Origin: Gammaproteobacteria bacterium
GTDB taxonomy: Bacteria; Pseudomonadota; Gammaproteobacteria; Burkholderiales; Burkholderiaceae_C
NCBI GenBank assembly: GCA_018828125.1
Contig: JAHJWB010000015.1
Location: 62,001-126,000 of the forward strand
Length of the DNA: 64,000 nucleotides
Direction: 5' to 3'
Positions 8,370 to 16,815 of the stretch are shown in pieces. The notes under the pieces were generated by a model that saw only the letters and a list, made by a program, of their open reading frames with translations, was not told the origin of the DNA and searched no databases. The position numbers were made by a program, and so were the translations under genes. Numbering within the stretch: position 1 is the stretch's first letter; every line of letters begins with the position of its first letter.

Positions 8370-8999
8370 TCAGACTGACCCCAACGTCCTCGTCCCCTGC
8401 GGGGTGTCGATCTCTGCACTGAGTGCAATGGCCTCACCGAATGCCAGGTCGACTTGCGGCAGTTCTGCCAGATCCATGTGCGCGAGCACATGGGCCACTT
8501 CGGCAGGTGCGGGGTGTCGAATGCGCAGCATGCGAAGGCGCAGATTCGATTCGGGAAGCCGCGAGGCCGGGTGAAAGTTGGTGTGGCGCTGGATGAGCAA
8601 GGGCGCCGCACCACCCATTGGTGCCATGCCATCGGGCGTGGCGGTCATCTGCCACGTCATGCCTTCGCGCTGCATCGTCTCCACAGGGCCCAGCGCGGGG
8701 CTCGCGTGGGACAGGATGTTCGTGGTGTTCGCGATCCAAGCTGCAAGACGTGCCAAGGGTCTGGAGGGCAGCGAATCCAGTCCAAACCACCGTGGTCGAG
8801 AGATGGGCGCTGCCTCTGGGTCGAAGGCGACCACTTCGATATACGCGGAGGCCCCCAAACCAAGCAACAGGTTGTGTGTGCCCATGTGCGGGTGCTTTCG
8901 GCCTGGCCCGGGCAGTACGCCCAGTGCCTGCGCGACGAAATCAGAGCCCGCGGCCAACGAGCTTGCGACAACCACGATGTGGTCTAGGTGGGATTGCAT
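8370..8999 (-). CDS. Glyoxalase-like (VOC superfamily) protein
   Basis: 209 residues. The N-terminal HLDHIVVVASSLAAG strand-helix unit, followed by GTHNLLLGLGASAYIEVVAF, is typical of the Glyoxalase_3 branch of the vicinal-oxygen-chelate superfamily. H7 and the EVV glutamate (about residue 56) are plausible metal ligands. It is a cytosolic protein of unknown substrate, convergent with the Bug gene. Members of this branch are largely uncharacterised, so no reaction is assigned. Confidence 0.75.
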   Translation of the reverse strand: MQSHLDHIVVVASSLAAGSDFVAQALGVLPGPGRKHPHMGTHNLLLGLGASAYIEVVAFDPEAAPISRPRWFGLDSLPSRPLARLAAWIANTTNILSHASPALGPVETMQREGMTWQMTATPDGMAPMGGAAPLLIQRHTNFHPASRLPESNLRLRMLRIRHPAPAEVAHVLAHMDLAELPQVDLAFGEAIALSAEIDTPQGTRTLGSV

Positions 9000-9280
9000 G
9001 GTGGGGCCTGACGAAAGTGAGGGGTTGCCAATCTCCGGTGGTCCGCGCAGTCACCGGATAGATCAGAAGTAAGAGTCGTCGATGGGCAAGGTAAATTTTC
9101 ATCAACGCCCCAGTTCGAGGTATTGGCATACCGGCACGAGCCGTAGCCCGAATGCCAATGGCGAGACTGTACTTTCTACCACCCCTGGAATAAACCAAAC
9201 GCCTGGTCTAAACGGATGCCAGCGCTTTTTGCCAAGCCGCCAGCAGCTCACCATTTAGGAGTTTGCAAGCGGGTGTCCGC

Positions 9281-10303
9281 TCAGTTCCACCCCTCCAGCA
9301 CCAGCTTCCCCCGCGCCTTGCCGCTCTCAATCAGTGCATGTGCACGCTTCAGGTTTTCGGCGTTGATGCTTCCAAACCGCTGGTCGAGCGTGGTGCGGAT
9401 CAGGCCTGCGTCCACCAGCTGCGCCACCTCGGTCAGCAGGCGGTGCTGGCCGATCATGTCGTCGGTGCCAAATAGCGCACGCGTGAACATCAGCTCCCAG
9501 TGCACCGACACCGATTTGCGCTTGAATTGGGTCACGTCCAGCGTGGTGGGGTCGTCGATCAGGCCGAACTGGCCTTGCGGTGCGATGGCCTCCACGATCT
9601 GGTCGAAGTGGGCGTCGGTCTGCGTGAGGCTCACGATGATGTCCACCGTGGTGTGGCCGATGCGTGCCAGTTCCTGCGTCAGTGGCTTGCTGTGGTCAAT
9701 GACGTGGTGGGCGCCGAGGTCGCGCACCCATTGCTGCGTTTCGGGGCGCGATGCGGTGCCGATCACCGTGAGGCTGGTCAACCGCGCCGCCAGCTGCGTG
9801 AGGATGGAGCCCACCCCGCCGCTCGCGCCGATGATGAGGATTGTCTTGTCGCTGGGCTGCTTGCCGGGGGCCACGCCTAAGCGGTCAAACAGCATCTCCC
9901 ACGCGGTGATGGTGGTCAGGGGCAGGGCGGCGGCCTCGGCAAAGTCCAGCGACTTGGGCGCGTGGCCCACGATGCGCTCGTCCACCAGGTGCAACTCGCT
10001 GTTGGTGCCCTGGCGGGCGATGGAGCCTGCGTACCAGACGCGGTCGCCGGGCTTAAACAGGGTCACGTCAGGGCCCACGGCGCGCACGATGCCGCTGGCG
10101 TCCCAGCCCAGCACCTTGTAGTCAGGGCCGTCGCCGCTGCGCGAGCTGCTTTTGCGCACCTTGGTGTCCACGGGGTTCACCGACACGGCATGCACCTCCA
10201 CCAGCAGGTCGCGGCCGGTGGCCACGGGGTCGGGCAGGGTGATGTCGAGCAGCGACTCGGGGTGGTTGATGGGATGGGCGGTTTGATAGCCGATGGCTTT
10301 CAT
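9281..10303 (-). CDS. Zinc-binding-type alcohol dehydrogenase / quinone oxidoreductase
   Basis: 340 residues from the ATG at 10303 (MKAIGYQTAHPINHPESLL). It is a medium-chain dehydrogenase/reductase with a GroES-like N-terminal domain (AVSVNPVDTKVRKSSS) and a Rossmann domain carrying the dinucleotide motif IIGASGGVGSILTQ. The cysteine cluster of true zinc alcohol dehydrogenases is absent, so despite the family name it should act as an NADPH-dependent quinone or enone reductase. It lies 52 bases downstream of the Old Yellow Enzyme gene on the same strand and is probably co-transcribed, giving two NADPH-dependent reductases for electrophilic alkenes. Confidence 0.88.
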   Translation of the reverse strand: MKAIGYQTAHPINHPESLLDITLPDPVATGRDLLVEVHAVSVNPVDTKVRKSSSRSGDGPDYKVLGWDASGIVRAVGPDVTLFKPGDRVWYAGSIARQGTNSELHLVDERIVGHAPKSLDFAEAAALPLTTITAWEMLFDRLGVAPGKQPSDKTILIIGASGGVGSILTQLAARLTSLTVIGTASRPETQQWVRDLGAHHVIDHSKPLTQELARIGHTTVDIIVSLTQTDAHFDQIVEAIAPQGQFGLIDDPTTLDVTQFKRKSVSVHWELMFTRALFGTDDMIGQHRLLTEVAQLVDAGLIRTTLDQRFGSINAENLKRAHALIESGKARGKLVLEGWN

Positions 10304-10355
10304 GGTGTGGTTCCTTGGGCAGAGTGGGGGAGAAACAAAAGTGAATGCGGTCAGA

Positions 10356-11495
10356 TCACGCCAGCGCAGCGGCGGCGGGCTGCGCTGCGCCCGTGTGGGC
10401 GGCGGCGTAGTCGTTGTAGCCCTGCTCGGCGCCGCCGAACAAGGTGGCGGGGTCGAACGCGGCCAGCGGCAGCCCGGCCGCCCAGCGCGCAGGCAGGTCG
10501 GGGTTGGCAATGAAGGGGCGGCCAAAAGCCACCAGGTCGGCTATGCCGGAGGACAGGATCTGCTGCGCGCGATCGGGCGTGTATTTGCCCGCCACGATCA
10601 CGCGGCCGCTGAAGGCGTTGCGCAGCGCCTGGCGGAAATCATCAGGGATGCAGGGCGCGTCGTCCCAGTCGGCTTCGGCCAGGTGGATGTAGGCCAGGCC
10701 CAGCGTGTCCAGCTGGTGCGCCAGGTGCAGCATGGTCGGGATGATCTCGGGGCAATTCATGTTGCGCTGGGTGATGAACGGGGCCAGGCGCATGCCGGTG
10801 CGTTCGGCACCGGCCTCGCTGGCTACGGCGGCCGCCACTTCGCGGGCGAAGCGGGTGCGGTTGTCCAAGGTGCCGCCATAGGCGTCCGTGCGGTGGTTGG
10901 ATGTGGTGCGCAGGAACTGGTCAATAAGGTAGCCGTTGGCACCGTGGATTTCCACGCCGTCAAAGCCTGCCCGCATGGCGTTGGCGGCGGCGCGGCGGAA
11001 GTCGTCGATCACGCCAGCGATTTCTGCGGTGGCGATCGCCCGTGGCACCGGGCAATCGACCATGCGGCCCACGCCGTCGTCGCCCACCACCCACACCTTG
11101 GCGTCGGGCGACAGGGCTGAGGGTGCGACCGGCACACCGTCCGGATGAAAGCTGGGGTGCGACATGCGGCCCACATGCCACAGCTGCAGCACCATGCGCC
11201 CGCCTTCGGCGTGCACAGCGTCGGTCACCCGGCGCCAGCCCTGCACCTGGTCCTCGGTGTGAATGCCGGGCGTGTAGCTGTAGCCCTGGCCCTGGGGCGA
11301 GATCTGGGTGGCCTCGCTCACGATCAGCCCGGCACTGGCGCGCTGGGCGTAGTACGAGGCCATCATCGCGTTGGGAACATTGCCGGGCTGGCTGCTGCGG
11401 GCGCGGGTCATGGGCGCCATCACCATGCGGTTGGGCAAGGTGAGGGGGCCGAGGGTCAAGGGGGCAAAAAGGGCGGGGGTGGAAGCGGTGGTCAT
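10356..11495 (-). CDS. nemA: Old Yellow Enzyme-family alkene reductase (NemA-like)
   Basis: 379-residue FMN-dependent TIM-barrel enzyme. Family marks are LPNRMVMAPMTRARS (residues 20-34), LQLWHVGRMSH (104-114), the substrate-binding His-x-x-Asn pair at H184 and N187 in EIHGANGYLIDQFL, and RTDAYGG (202-208). These match E. coli NemA in order and spacing. Such enzymes reduce alpha,beta-unsaturated carbonyls, maleimides and nitrate esters with NADPH. It is divergent from a LysR gene across 143 bases holding AT-rich inverted repeats, so LysR control is likely. No NemR-type repressor is seen here. Confidence 0.92.
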   Translation of the reverse strand: MTTASTPALFAPLTLGPLTLPNRMVMAPMTRARSSQPGNVPNAMMASYYAQRASAGLIVSEATQISPQGQGYSYTPGIHTEDQVQGWRRVTDAVHAEGGRMVLQLWHVGRMSHPSFHPDGVPVAPSALSPDAKVWVVGDDGVGRMVDCPVPRAIATAEIAGVIDDFRRAAANAMRAGFDGVEIHGANGYLIDQFLRTTSNHRTDAYGGTLDNRTRFAREVAAAVASEAGAERTGMRLAPFITQRNMNCPEIIPTMLHLAHQLDTLGLAYIHLAEADWDDAPCIPDDFRQALRNAFSGRVIVAGKYTPDRAQQILSSGIADLVAFGRPFIANPDLPARWAAGLPLAAFDPATLFGGAEQGYNDYAAAHTGAAQPAAAALA

Positions 11496-11568
11496 GGCAA
11501 TGATGGGGTGCTGGCAGAACAGGCCCCAATGGTCGCTTTGCTCTGTTCATTGATAAATAGGCTGGCGA

Positions 11569-11596
11569 TTGAATGAATATTCAAAGAAAATTTGAA
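11569..11596. promoter_or_regulatory. Candidate LysR binding region between nemA-like and lysR genes
   Basis: Two adjoining AT-rich dyads: TTGAAT-GAAT-ATTCAA at 11569-11584 and TTCAAA-GAAAA-TTTGAA at 11580-11596, sharing the TTCAA. They sit 42 bases upstream of the lysR ATG and 73 bases upstream of the divergent reductase start, a usual place for a LysR-type autoregulatory and activation site. Confidence 0.55.
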
Positions 11597-11638
11597 AATA
11601 GCCGCCCGCACTAGCCCGCACCACTCCCAACGCAACTC

Positions 11639-12568
11639 ATGAAAAGCCTGCAGGACCTCGACATCTTTGTGCGCACCGTGGACAGCGGAAGCCTGTCCGC
11701 CACGGCCCGGGCGTTGGACATGACCCCCGCAGCCGCGAGTGCAGCGCTCAAGCGGTTGGAGGCGGAGCTGGGCGTGCTGCTTTTCGTGCGCTCCACCCGC
11801 AGCCTGCGGCTCACGCAGGAGGGCGCCTTGCTGCTGGAGCACGGCCGCCCCGCGCTGGCGGCGCTGCAGCAGGTGCAGGGGCAATTGGCCAGCGGCCGCG
11901 CGGGTGAGTTGCGCGGCACGCTGCAGCTGGCGGCGCCGTCCGACCTGGGGCGCAACGTGTTGTTGCCGTGGCTGGACGAGTTCCAGGCGCTGCATCCGGG
12001 CATCGACATCCGCTTGCAGCTGTCAGACCGCATGGCCAACGTCTACAGCGAGCCCGTGGACGCGGCCTTCCGCTATGGCAAGCCGCAGGATTCCAGCCTG
12101 GTGGCACTGCCGCTGGCCGCCGAGCACCGGCGCGTGTTGTGCGCCGCACCGTCGTACCTGGCGGCGCGGGGCACGCCACGCACGCCCCACGCCCTTGCCG
12201 ACCACCTGTGCCTGTGTTTCATGCTGGGCGACGACGTGCACGACCGCTGGCGTTTTTGGGACGCTGCGGGCCAGGAGGCGCAGGTGCGTGTGCCCAGCCA
12301 CAATGTTTCCAACGATGGCGACGTCGTTCGCCGCTGGGCCGTGCTGGGCCGGGGCATTGCCTACAAATCTTCGTTTGACGTGGTCCACGACATGGCCGCG
12401 GGGCGCCTGGTGCCGTTGTGCACGGACTGGACCACCGAGGCAGTTCCGCTCTTCCTGGTGGCGCCGAGCCGTCGCCAGCTCACGCCGCTGGTGCGTGCAC
12501 TGCGCGATTTCATAGTGCACAAACTACAGGCGCTGGCCCAGGGTGCGGGTGGGGGCGAAGTCGGCTAG
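11639..12568 (+). CDS. LysR-family transcriptional regulator
   Basis: 309 residues. The winged HTH at residues 1-60 reads LQDLDIFVRTVDSGSLSATA and AAASAALKRLEAELGVLLF, followed by the linker helix and a periplasmic-binding-like effector domain (about 90-295). The RGELRGTLQLAAPSDLGRN start of that domain resembles the CrgA/YafC branch of LysR proteins, many of which respond to quinones or electrophiles. It is divergent from the Old Yellow Enzyme gene and upstream of the YqhD-type gene, so it is the best candidate regulator for the detoxification block. Confidence 0.9.
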   Translation: MKSLQDLDIFVRTVDSGSLSATARALDMTPAAASAALKRLEAELGVLLFVRSTRSLRLTQEGALLLEHGRPALAALQQVQGQLASGRAGELRGTLQLAAPSDLGRNVLLPWLDEFQALHPGIDIRLQLSDRMANVYSEPVDAAFRYGKPQDSSLVALPLAAEHRRVLCAAPSYLAARGTPRTPHALADHLCLCFMLGDDVHDRWRFWDAAGQEAQVRVPSHNVSNDGDVVRRWAVLGRGIAYKSSFDVVHDMAAGRLVPLCTDWTTEAVPLFLVAPSRRQLTPLVRALRDFIVHKLQALAQGAGGGEVG

Positions 12569-12608
12569 AACCTGCTCTCGACGCTGCAGGCCGGCGCAGC
12601 GGTCTTTG

Positions 12609-12634
12609 CGTCGCGCGCTGTCCGGCGCGCGACG
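12609..12634. other. GC-rich hairpin between lysR and yqhD-like genes
   Basis: Perfect 10-bp arms CGTCGCGCGC and GCGCGCGACG around the loop TGTCCG, 41 bases after the lysR stop. There is no T-run on either strand, so it may be a processing or Rho-related structure rather than a classic terminator. Confidence 0.5.
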
Positions 12635-12802
12635 GGTGCGCGCGGCAGTCATCAAGACAATGGGTTGCCGGTGTCTGGACGCTGCGAAGTCTGGACAATG
12701 GGCCGAGACCCTATTGACCCAGACCGGATCGGCCCCATCTGGCCAGTCCTGTGGCGCATGCATCCCTGCCCGCGCAATGCCGCTATTTTTACAAAGCCCC
12801 CC

Positions 12803-13966
12803 ATGCTGAACTTCGACTTCCACAACCCCACCCACATCGCCTTCGGCCAGGGCCGTATTGCCGACCTGACCAAGCTCGTGCCTGGAGACGCCAAGGTGCT
12901 GATCCTGGTGGGGGGCGCGAGTGCCGAGAAGACCGGCACGCTGGCCGAGGTGCGCGCCGCACTGGGCGCACGCCAGCACGCCACCTTCAACGGCATTGAG
13001 CCCAATCCCAGCTACGAAACCTCCATGAAGGCCGTGGCGCAGATCCGCGAGGGCGGGTTTGACTTTCTGCTCGCCGTGGGCGGCGGCTCTGTGATTGATG
13101 CCACCAAGTTCATCGCTGCGGCCGTCAACTTCGACGGCGGCGACCCCTGGGCGATTCTCGAAAAGAATGGCCGCAACGTCACGGGCGCGCTACCGTTTGG
13201 CGCCGTGCTCACCTTGCCCGCCACGGGCTCGGAGATGAACAACGGCGGCGTCATCACGCACCGGGCCAAGGGCGCCAAGCTGGCCTTTGGCAGCAAACAC
13301 ACCTACCCCGTGTTCTCGGTGCTCGACCCCACCAAGACCTACACCTTGCCGCCCCAGCAGCTGGCCAATGGGGTGGTCGACGCGTTTGTGCACACGGTGG
13401 AGCAGTACCTCACCTACCCCGTCAACGCGCCCGTGCAGGACCGCTTTGCCGAAGGCATCCTGCAAACGTTGATCGAGATTGGCCCGCGCCTTTTGACCGC
13501 CCCGGAGCCCGTGTACGACGACCGCGCCAATCTGATGTGGGCCGCCACCATGGCGCTCAACGGGCTGATTGGTGCTGGCGTGCCACAGGACTGGGCCACC
13601 CACATGATTGGCCACGAGCTGACCGCGCTGCACGGCATCGACCATGCGCGCACGCTGGCCATCGTGTTGCCTGCGCTGCTGAACGAGCGCCGCGTGCCCA
13701 AGCGCGACAAGCTTTTGCAATACGGCGCGCGCGTGTGGGGCATCACCACCGGGACTGACGACGAGCGCATCACCGCCGCCATCGAGCGCACACGTGACTT
13801 CTTTGAAAGCATGGGCATCCGCACGCGCCTGTCCGGCTACGGGCTGGGTGCCGACGCGGTGGACACAGTGGTGGCCCAGCTGGAAGCCCATGGCATGGTC
13901 AAGCTGGGTGAGCAGCGCGAGATCACGCCCGCCGTCAGCCGACGCATTCTGGAAGCCGCGCTGTAA
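12803..13966 (+). CDS. yqhD: Iron-containing alcohol dehydrogenase, YqhD-type aldehyde reductase
   Basis: 387 residues from ATG 12803, the same length as E. coli YqhD and collinear with it. The NADPH-binding loop is AVGGGSVIDATKF (GGGS at 93-96). The four metal ligands are conserved: D193 and H197 in VVDAFVHTVE, H267 in WATHMIGHEL and H281 in GIDHARTL. YqhD reduces short-chain aldehydes such as butanal, acrolein, malondialdehyde and methylglyoxal with NADPH. Longer upstream in-frame starts would add a Pro/Cys-rich tail with no homology. In E. coli an AraC protein (YqhC) controls this gene. Here the nearest regulator is the upstream LysR. Confidence 0.93.
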   Translation: MLNFDFHNPTHIAFGQGRIADLTKLVPGDAKVLILVGGASAEKTGTLAEVRAALGARQHATFNGIEPNPSYETSMKAVAQIREGGFDFLLAVGGGSVIDATKFIAAAVNFDGGDPWAILEKNGRNVTGALPFGAVLTLPATGSEMNNGGVITHRAKGAKLAFGSKHTYPVFSVLDPTKTYTLPPQQLANGVVDAFVHTVEQYLTYPVNAPVQDRFAEGILQTLIEIGPRLLTAPEPVYDDRANLMWAATMALNGLIGAGVPQDWATHMIGHELTALHGIDHARTLAIVLPALLNERRVPKRDKLLQYGARVWGITTGTDDERITAAIERTRDFFESMGIRTRLSGYGLGADAVDTVVAQLEAHGMVKLGEQREITPAVSRRILEAAL

Positions 13967-14065
13967 GCCGACGCCGCGAATCCGCCTTTGGCGGTTGGGG
14001 GCGGCGGAGATAGCTGCTACGGTGGCCGGTTCACTGTCTCCTCCACCTTACCGAAAGCGATTCTC

Positions 14066-14746
14066 ATGGCACGCATCCTGATGGTTCTCACGTCGCACGA
14101 CCAACTGGGCGACACCGGCAAAAAGACGGGCTTCTGGCTCGAAGAGTTTGCCGCACCGTATTACGTTTTCAAGGACGTGGGCGCCCAAATTACGCTCGCA
14201 TCCCCACAAGGCGGCCAGCCGCCGCTGGACCCCAAAAGCGACGACGCCGATGCACAGACCGATGCCACCCGCCGGTTCAAGGCCGACGCCGATGCGCAAA
14301 ATCAGTTGGCCAGCACCGTGCTGTTGTCCAGCGTGAAGGTGGACGACTTTGACGCCGTGTTCTACCCCGGCGGCCACGGGCCCCTGTGGGACTTGGCGGA
14401 AGACGCAACGTCCATCGCACTCATCGAAAAGGCCTTTGCCGCGGGCAAACCGCTGGCGCTGGTGTGCCACGCGCCTGGCGTACTGCGCCACACCAAGGCG
14501 CCCGATGGGTCCCCTTTGGTTCAAGGCAAAAAGGTCACCGGCTTCACCAATTCCGAAGAAGAGGCCGTGCAGCTGACCCAGGTCGTGCCGTTCCTGGTGG
14601 AGGACATGCTCAAGGCCAGCGGAGGCGTGTATTCCAAGGGGGCCGACTGGGCGCCCTATGTGCTGACCGACGGCACACTCATCACGGGGCAAAACCCCGC
14701 GTCATCCGAGCAAGGGGCGCACGCACTGCTCAAGCAGTTGGGTTGA
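14066..14746 (+). CDS. DJ-1/PfpI-family type 1 glutamine amidotransferase-like protein
   Basis: 226 residues from ATG 14066 (MARILMVLTSHDQLGDTGKK). The nucleophile elbow ALVCHAPGVL places the reactive cysteine at C134 followed by H135. E26/E27 in FWLEEF is the usual partner acid, and YPGGHGPLWDL precedes the elbow. This is the layout of the Hsp31-like and glyoxalase III-like branch, which act on methylglyoxal or damaged proteins. It is cytosolic, 99 bases downstream of the YqhD-type gene on the same strand. Its pairing with an aldehyde reductase supports reactive-carbonyl defence. The exact activity (glyoxalase, deglycase or chaperone) is not decidable from sequence. Confidence 0.88.
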   Translation: MARILMVLTSHDQLGDTGKKTGFWLEEFAAPYYVFKDVGAQITLASPQGGQPPLDPKSDDADAQTDATRRFKADADAQNQLASTVLLSSVKVDDFDAVFYPGGHGPLWDLAEDATSIALIEKAFAAGKPLALVCHAPGVLRHTKAPDGSPLVQGKKVTGFTNSEEEAVQLTQVVPFLVEDMLKASGGVYSKGADWAPYVLTDGTLITGQNPASSEQGAHALLKQLG

Positions 14747-14788
14747 CGGACACAGCAGCGCCCCACGACTTGATGGAGAAAATTTCTA

Positions 14789-14842
14789 TCAAAATTGGCT
14801 TCTGGCGCTTGATGGATAAGCGCTGATAGCTATCGCATTGAT
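14789..14842 (+). repeat. Dispersed palindromic repeat, family A copy 3
   Basis: Reads AAAATTGGCTTCTGGCGCTT, GATGG, ATAAGCGCTGATAGCTATCG. It lies between the 3-prime ends of the DJ-1-like gene and the convergent lysR gene. The palindrome core GCGCTT/AAGCGC is intact. Confidence 0.85.
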
Positions 14843-14910
14843 AGTGACTCTGGTCAGGGGCTTCCGTGGTCTCTGCACCCCGGTGGACGCTGGGGGGGTG
14901 CTGGAGCCGG

Positions 14911-15813
14911 TCAATGCGCGAGGATGCCCGGCAACAGCGGTCGGTCCAGCCGCTGGCGCCACCACTTGAGCGCCTCCCCCATGTGTTCCGGCCGCCAGGC
15001 CAGCCAGAAGGTTTCGTCGGGGCGCGGCTCCTGCACTTCCAGCTCAATCAGAATGCCGCGGGACAGCTCCGCCTGCACACAGTCGCGCGGCAAAAATCCG
15101 TGTCCCAGCCCTGCCGCTTGCGCGGCGATCTTTGCAGGGAAGTTGGGCACCGTAATGCGCCGCTGGCCCGCCAGCAGACCTACCGTGCGGTCTGTCAGCG
15201 TGCGGGCGCCGTCGCCCACCACGACCGCGGTGTGTTCGAGCAGATCGCTTCGCTCCAAAGGACGTTTCAGCCGCGCCAGCGGGTGCGTGGCGGTCACGCA
15301 AAAGGCAAAGTTCACCGAGCCCACGGCCACCGACTTGTAGCCGCCCCCGGTCGGGCCTTCACCGGCGGCAATGACGATGTCCGCGCGGCCGTCACGCAGG
15401 GCCTCCCAGGTGCCCGTCAGCGCCTCGCTGCCGATGCGCAGGCGCGTGCCGCAGTTCAGGTCTTCAAACGCGCAAATGTCGGGGTTGAATGCGCTGGTGG
15501 GTATCAGCGAATCGTGCACCAACCGAAGTTCGGACTCGAAGCCCGTGGCGATCTGCCGCATGCGCGATTCAAGCTGCTGTGCCGACGCCAGCAGCCACCG
15601 CCCCTCTTTCAGCATCTCTTGCCCGGCAGGCGTGAGGGTGACCCGTGGCCCATTGCGCGTGAACAGCGCGATGCCCAGCTGGTCCTCCAGTTTGCTGACC
15701 GCGTAGGAGATGGTGGACGGCACCTTGTGAAGGCGCTCTGAAGCGCCCGCAAACGAGCCTGTCCGCGCAATGGTGTCCACGGTTTCAATGACTTCCAGGG
15801 TGATTTTGAGCAT
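14911..15813 (-). CDS. LysR-family regulator, YhaJ/DhcR-like
   Basis: 300 residues. The HTH region reads TLEVIETVDTIARTGSFAGA and VPSTISYAVSKLEDQLGIALF, close to E. coli YhaJ, which begins with the same unusual VPS.LSY pattern. The effector domain (about 90-290) contains VHDSLIPTSAFNPDI and ends with a WRPEHMGEAL segment like the WRRDSMGEA of YhaJ. In E. coli yhaJ lies next to a pirin-like gene (yhaK), and here the divergent neighbour is also a pirin, so the linkage is conserved. It probably controls the divergent operon. YhaJ-type regulators have been linked to aromatic or quinone responses. Confidence 0.88.
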   Translation of the reverse strand: MLKITLEVIETVDTIARTGSFAGASERLHKVPSTISYAVSKLEDQLGIALFTRNGPRVTLTPAGQEMLKEGRWLLASAQQLESRMRQIATGFESELRLVHDSLIPTSAFNPDICAFEDLNCGTRLRIGSEALTGTWEALRDGRADIVIAAGEGPTGGGYKSVAVGSVNFAFCVTATHPLARLKRPLERSDLLEHTAVVVGDGARTLTDRTVGLLAGQRRITVPNFPAKIAAQAAGLGHGFLPRDCVQAELSRGILIELEVQEPRPDETFWLAWRPEHMGEALKWWRQRLDRPLLPGILAH

Positions 15814-15855
15814 GGGGTTCGGGCGCCATAAAAGGGATATCTTGAATCATCGAAT

Positions 15856-15868
15856 TTATCGATGATAA
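15856..15868. promoter_or_regulatory. LysR-type operator (T-N11-A dyad)
   Basis: TTATC-GAT-GATAA is a perfect 5-bp inverted repeat with a 3-base centre, the canonical LysR T-N11-A form. It is overlapped by a second dyad ATCATCGA/TCGATGAT (15846-15866). It lies 43 bases upstream of the divergent lysR start and 137 bases upstream of the pirin start, so it most likely serves autoregulation and activation of the pirin operon. Confidence 0.65.
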
Positions 15869-15938
15869 ACCGATAAATGTTTCATTCTGAACGTGGATTC
15901 AGCGCGAGATACTTGATCCATCGCAGCACTGGTCCTCT

Positions 15939-15960
15939 AAAAAAGCCCGCAACGGGCTTT
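15939..15960 (-). terminator. Rho-independent terminator-like hairpin, minus orientation
   Basis: On the minus strand AAAGCCCG-TTG-CGGGCTTT is followed by a T-run (TTTTTT in all). It lies inside the divergent intergenic region, upstream of lysR, so it would stop leftward transcription coming from the pirin side rather than end a gene. Confidence 0.6.
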
Positions 15961-16004
15961 GGTTCTCAGTGTGAACTAAATCGATTAATAAAGGATTACG
16001 CACC

Positions 16005-16730
16005 ATGCTCGACATCCGCAAAGCCCAACACCGTGGCAACGCCAACCATGGCTGGCTGCATTCGCGCCACACCTTCTCGTTTGGCCACTACCGCGACTTG
16101 AACCAGCAAGGTTTTTCGGATCTTCTGGTCATCAACGACGACCGCGTGGCCCCGTCCAAGGGCTTCGGCACACATGCCCACCGCGACATGGAAATTTTCT
16201 CGTACGTGCTGGAAGGTGCGCTGGAGCACAAGGATTCGATGGGCACGGGTTCGGTGATTCTCCCCGGTGACGTGCAGATGATGAGCGCGGGCACCGGCGT
16301 ACAGCACAGCGAGTTCAACCACTCGGCCGACGAACCCGTGCACTTTCTGCAAATCTGGATCGTGCCCAACAAGGTCGGTGCGGCGCCCCGCTACCAGCAA
16401 GTGCACTTTACCGAGGCCGACAAGCGCGGCCAACTGCGCCAGATCATTTCGCCCGAAGGCGCGAACGGATCGCTGGCTGTGCACCAGGACGCCCGGGTCT
16501 ACGCCGGCCTGTTTGACGGCGGCGAATCTGCCGAGCTGGACGTGGGCCCTGGCCGCCATGTGTACGTGCACCTGGCCCGTGGCAGCGTCGAAGTCAACGG
16601 CGAGCGGCTGGACGAAGGCGATGGCGCCCGCATCCGCGATGCCGGTGCGCTGCGTTTTGCCAACGGCCAGGGCGCCGAGGTGCTGGTATTTGACCTGCGC
16701 CCCCACGAGCTGCCCGTTATGCCGCGCTAA
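16005..16730 (+). CDS. Pirin-family bicupin (YhhW-type quercetinase)
   Basis: 241 residues, collinear with E. coli YhhW (231 residues). The N-terminal cupin holds the metal site H57, H59, H101 and E103 (GFGTHAHRDMEIFSYVLEG and GTGVQHSEFNHS). The C-terminal cupin (about 140-235) is the usual degenerate one. YhhW-type pirins can open the flavonol quercetin with O2, and other pirins act as redox sensors. It is cytosolic and the first gene of a rightward operon facing the YhaJ-like regulator. The start follows AAGGATTACGCACC. Confidence 0.9.
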   Translation: MLDIRKAQHRGNANHGWLHSRHTFSFGHYRDLNQQGFSDLLVINDDRVAPSKGFGTHAHRDMEIFSYVLEGALEHKDSMGTGSVILPGDVQMMSAGTGVQHSEFNHSADEPVHFLQIWIVPNKVGAAPRYQQVHFTEADKRGQLRQIISPEGANGSLAVHQDARVYAGLFDGGESAELDVGPGRHVYVHLARGSVEVNGERLDEGDGARIRDAGALRFANGQGAEVLVFDLRPHELPVMPR

Positions 16731-16815
16731 AGCGCCCCTGCACCCGTGGCTCGGGGCTCCCCCGGGCCAGCGCTTTCTTTTCCGTTTTTCTTCTTCCATC
16801 TTTTTGGAGCCCGCC

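Noticed and set aside
16378-16815. Upstream extension of the isochorismatase-like frame
   Set aside because: It overlaps the pirin gene out of frame and gives Ser/Arg/Pro-rich nonsense. Homology begins at 16816.
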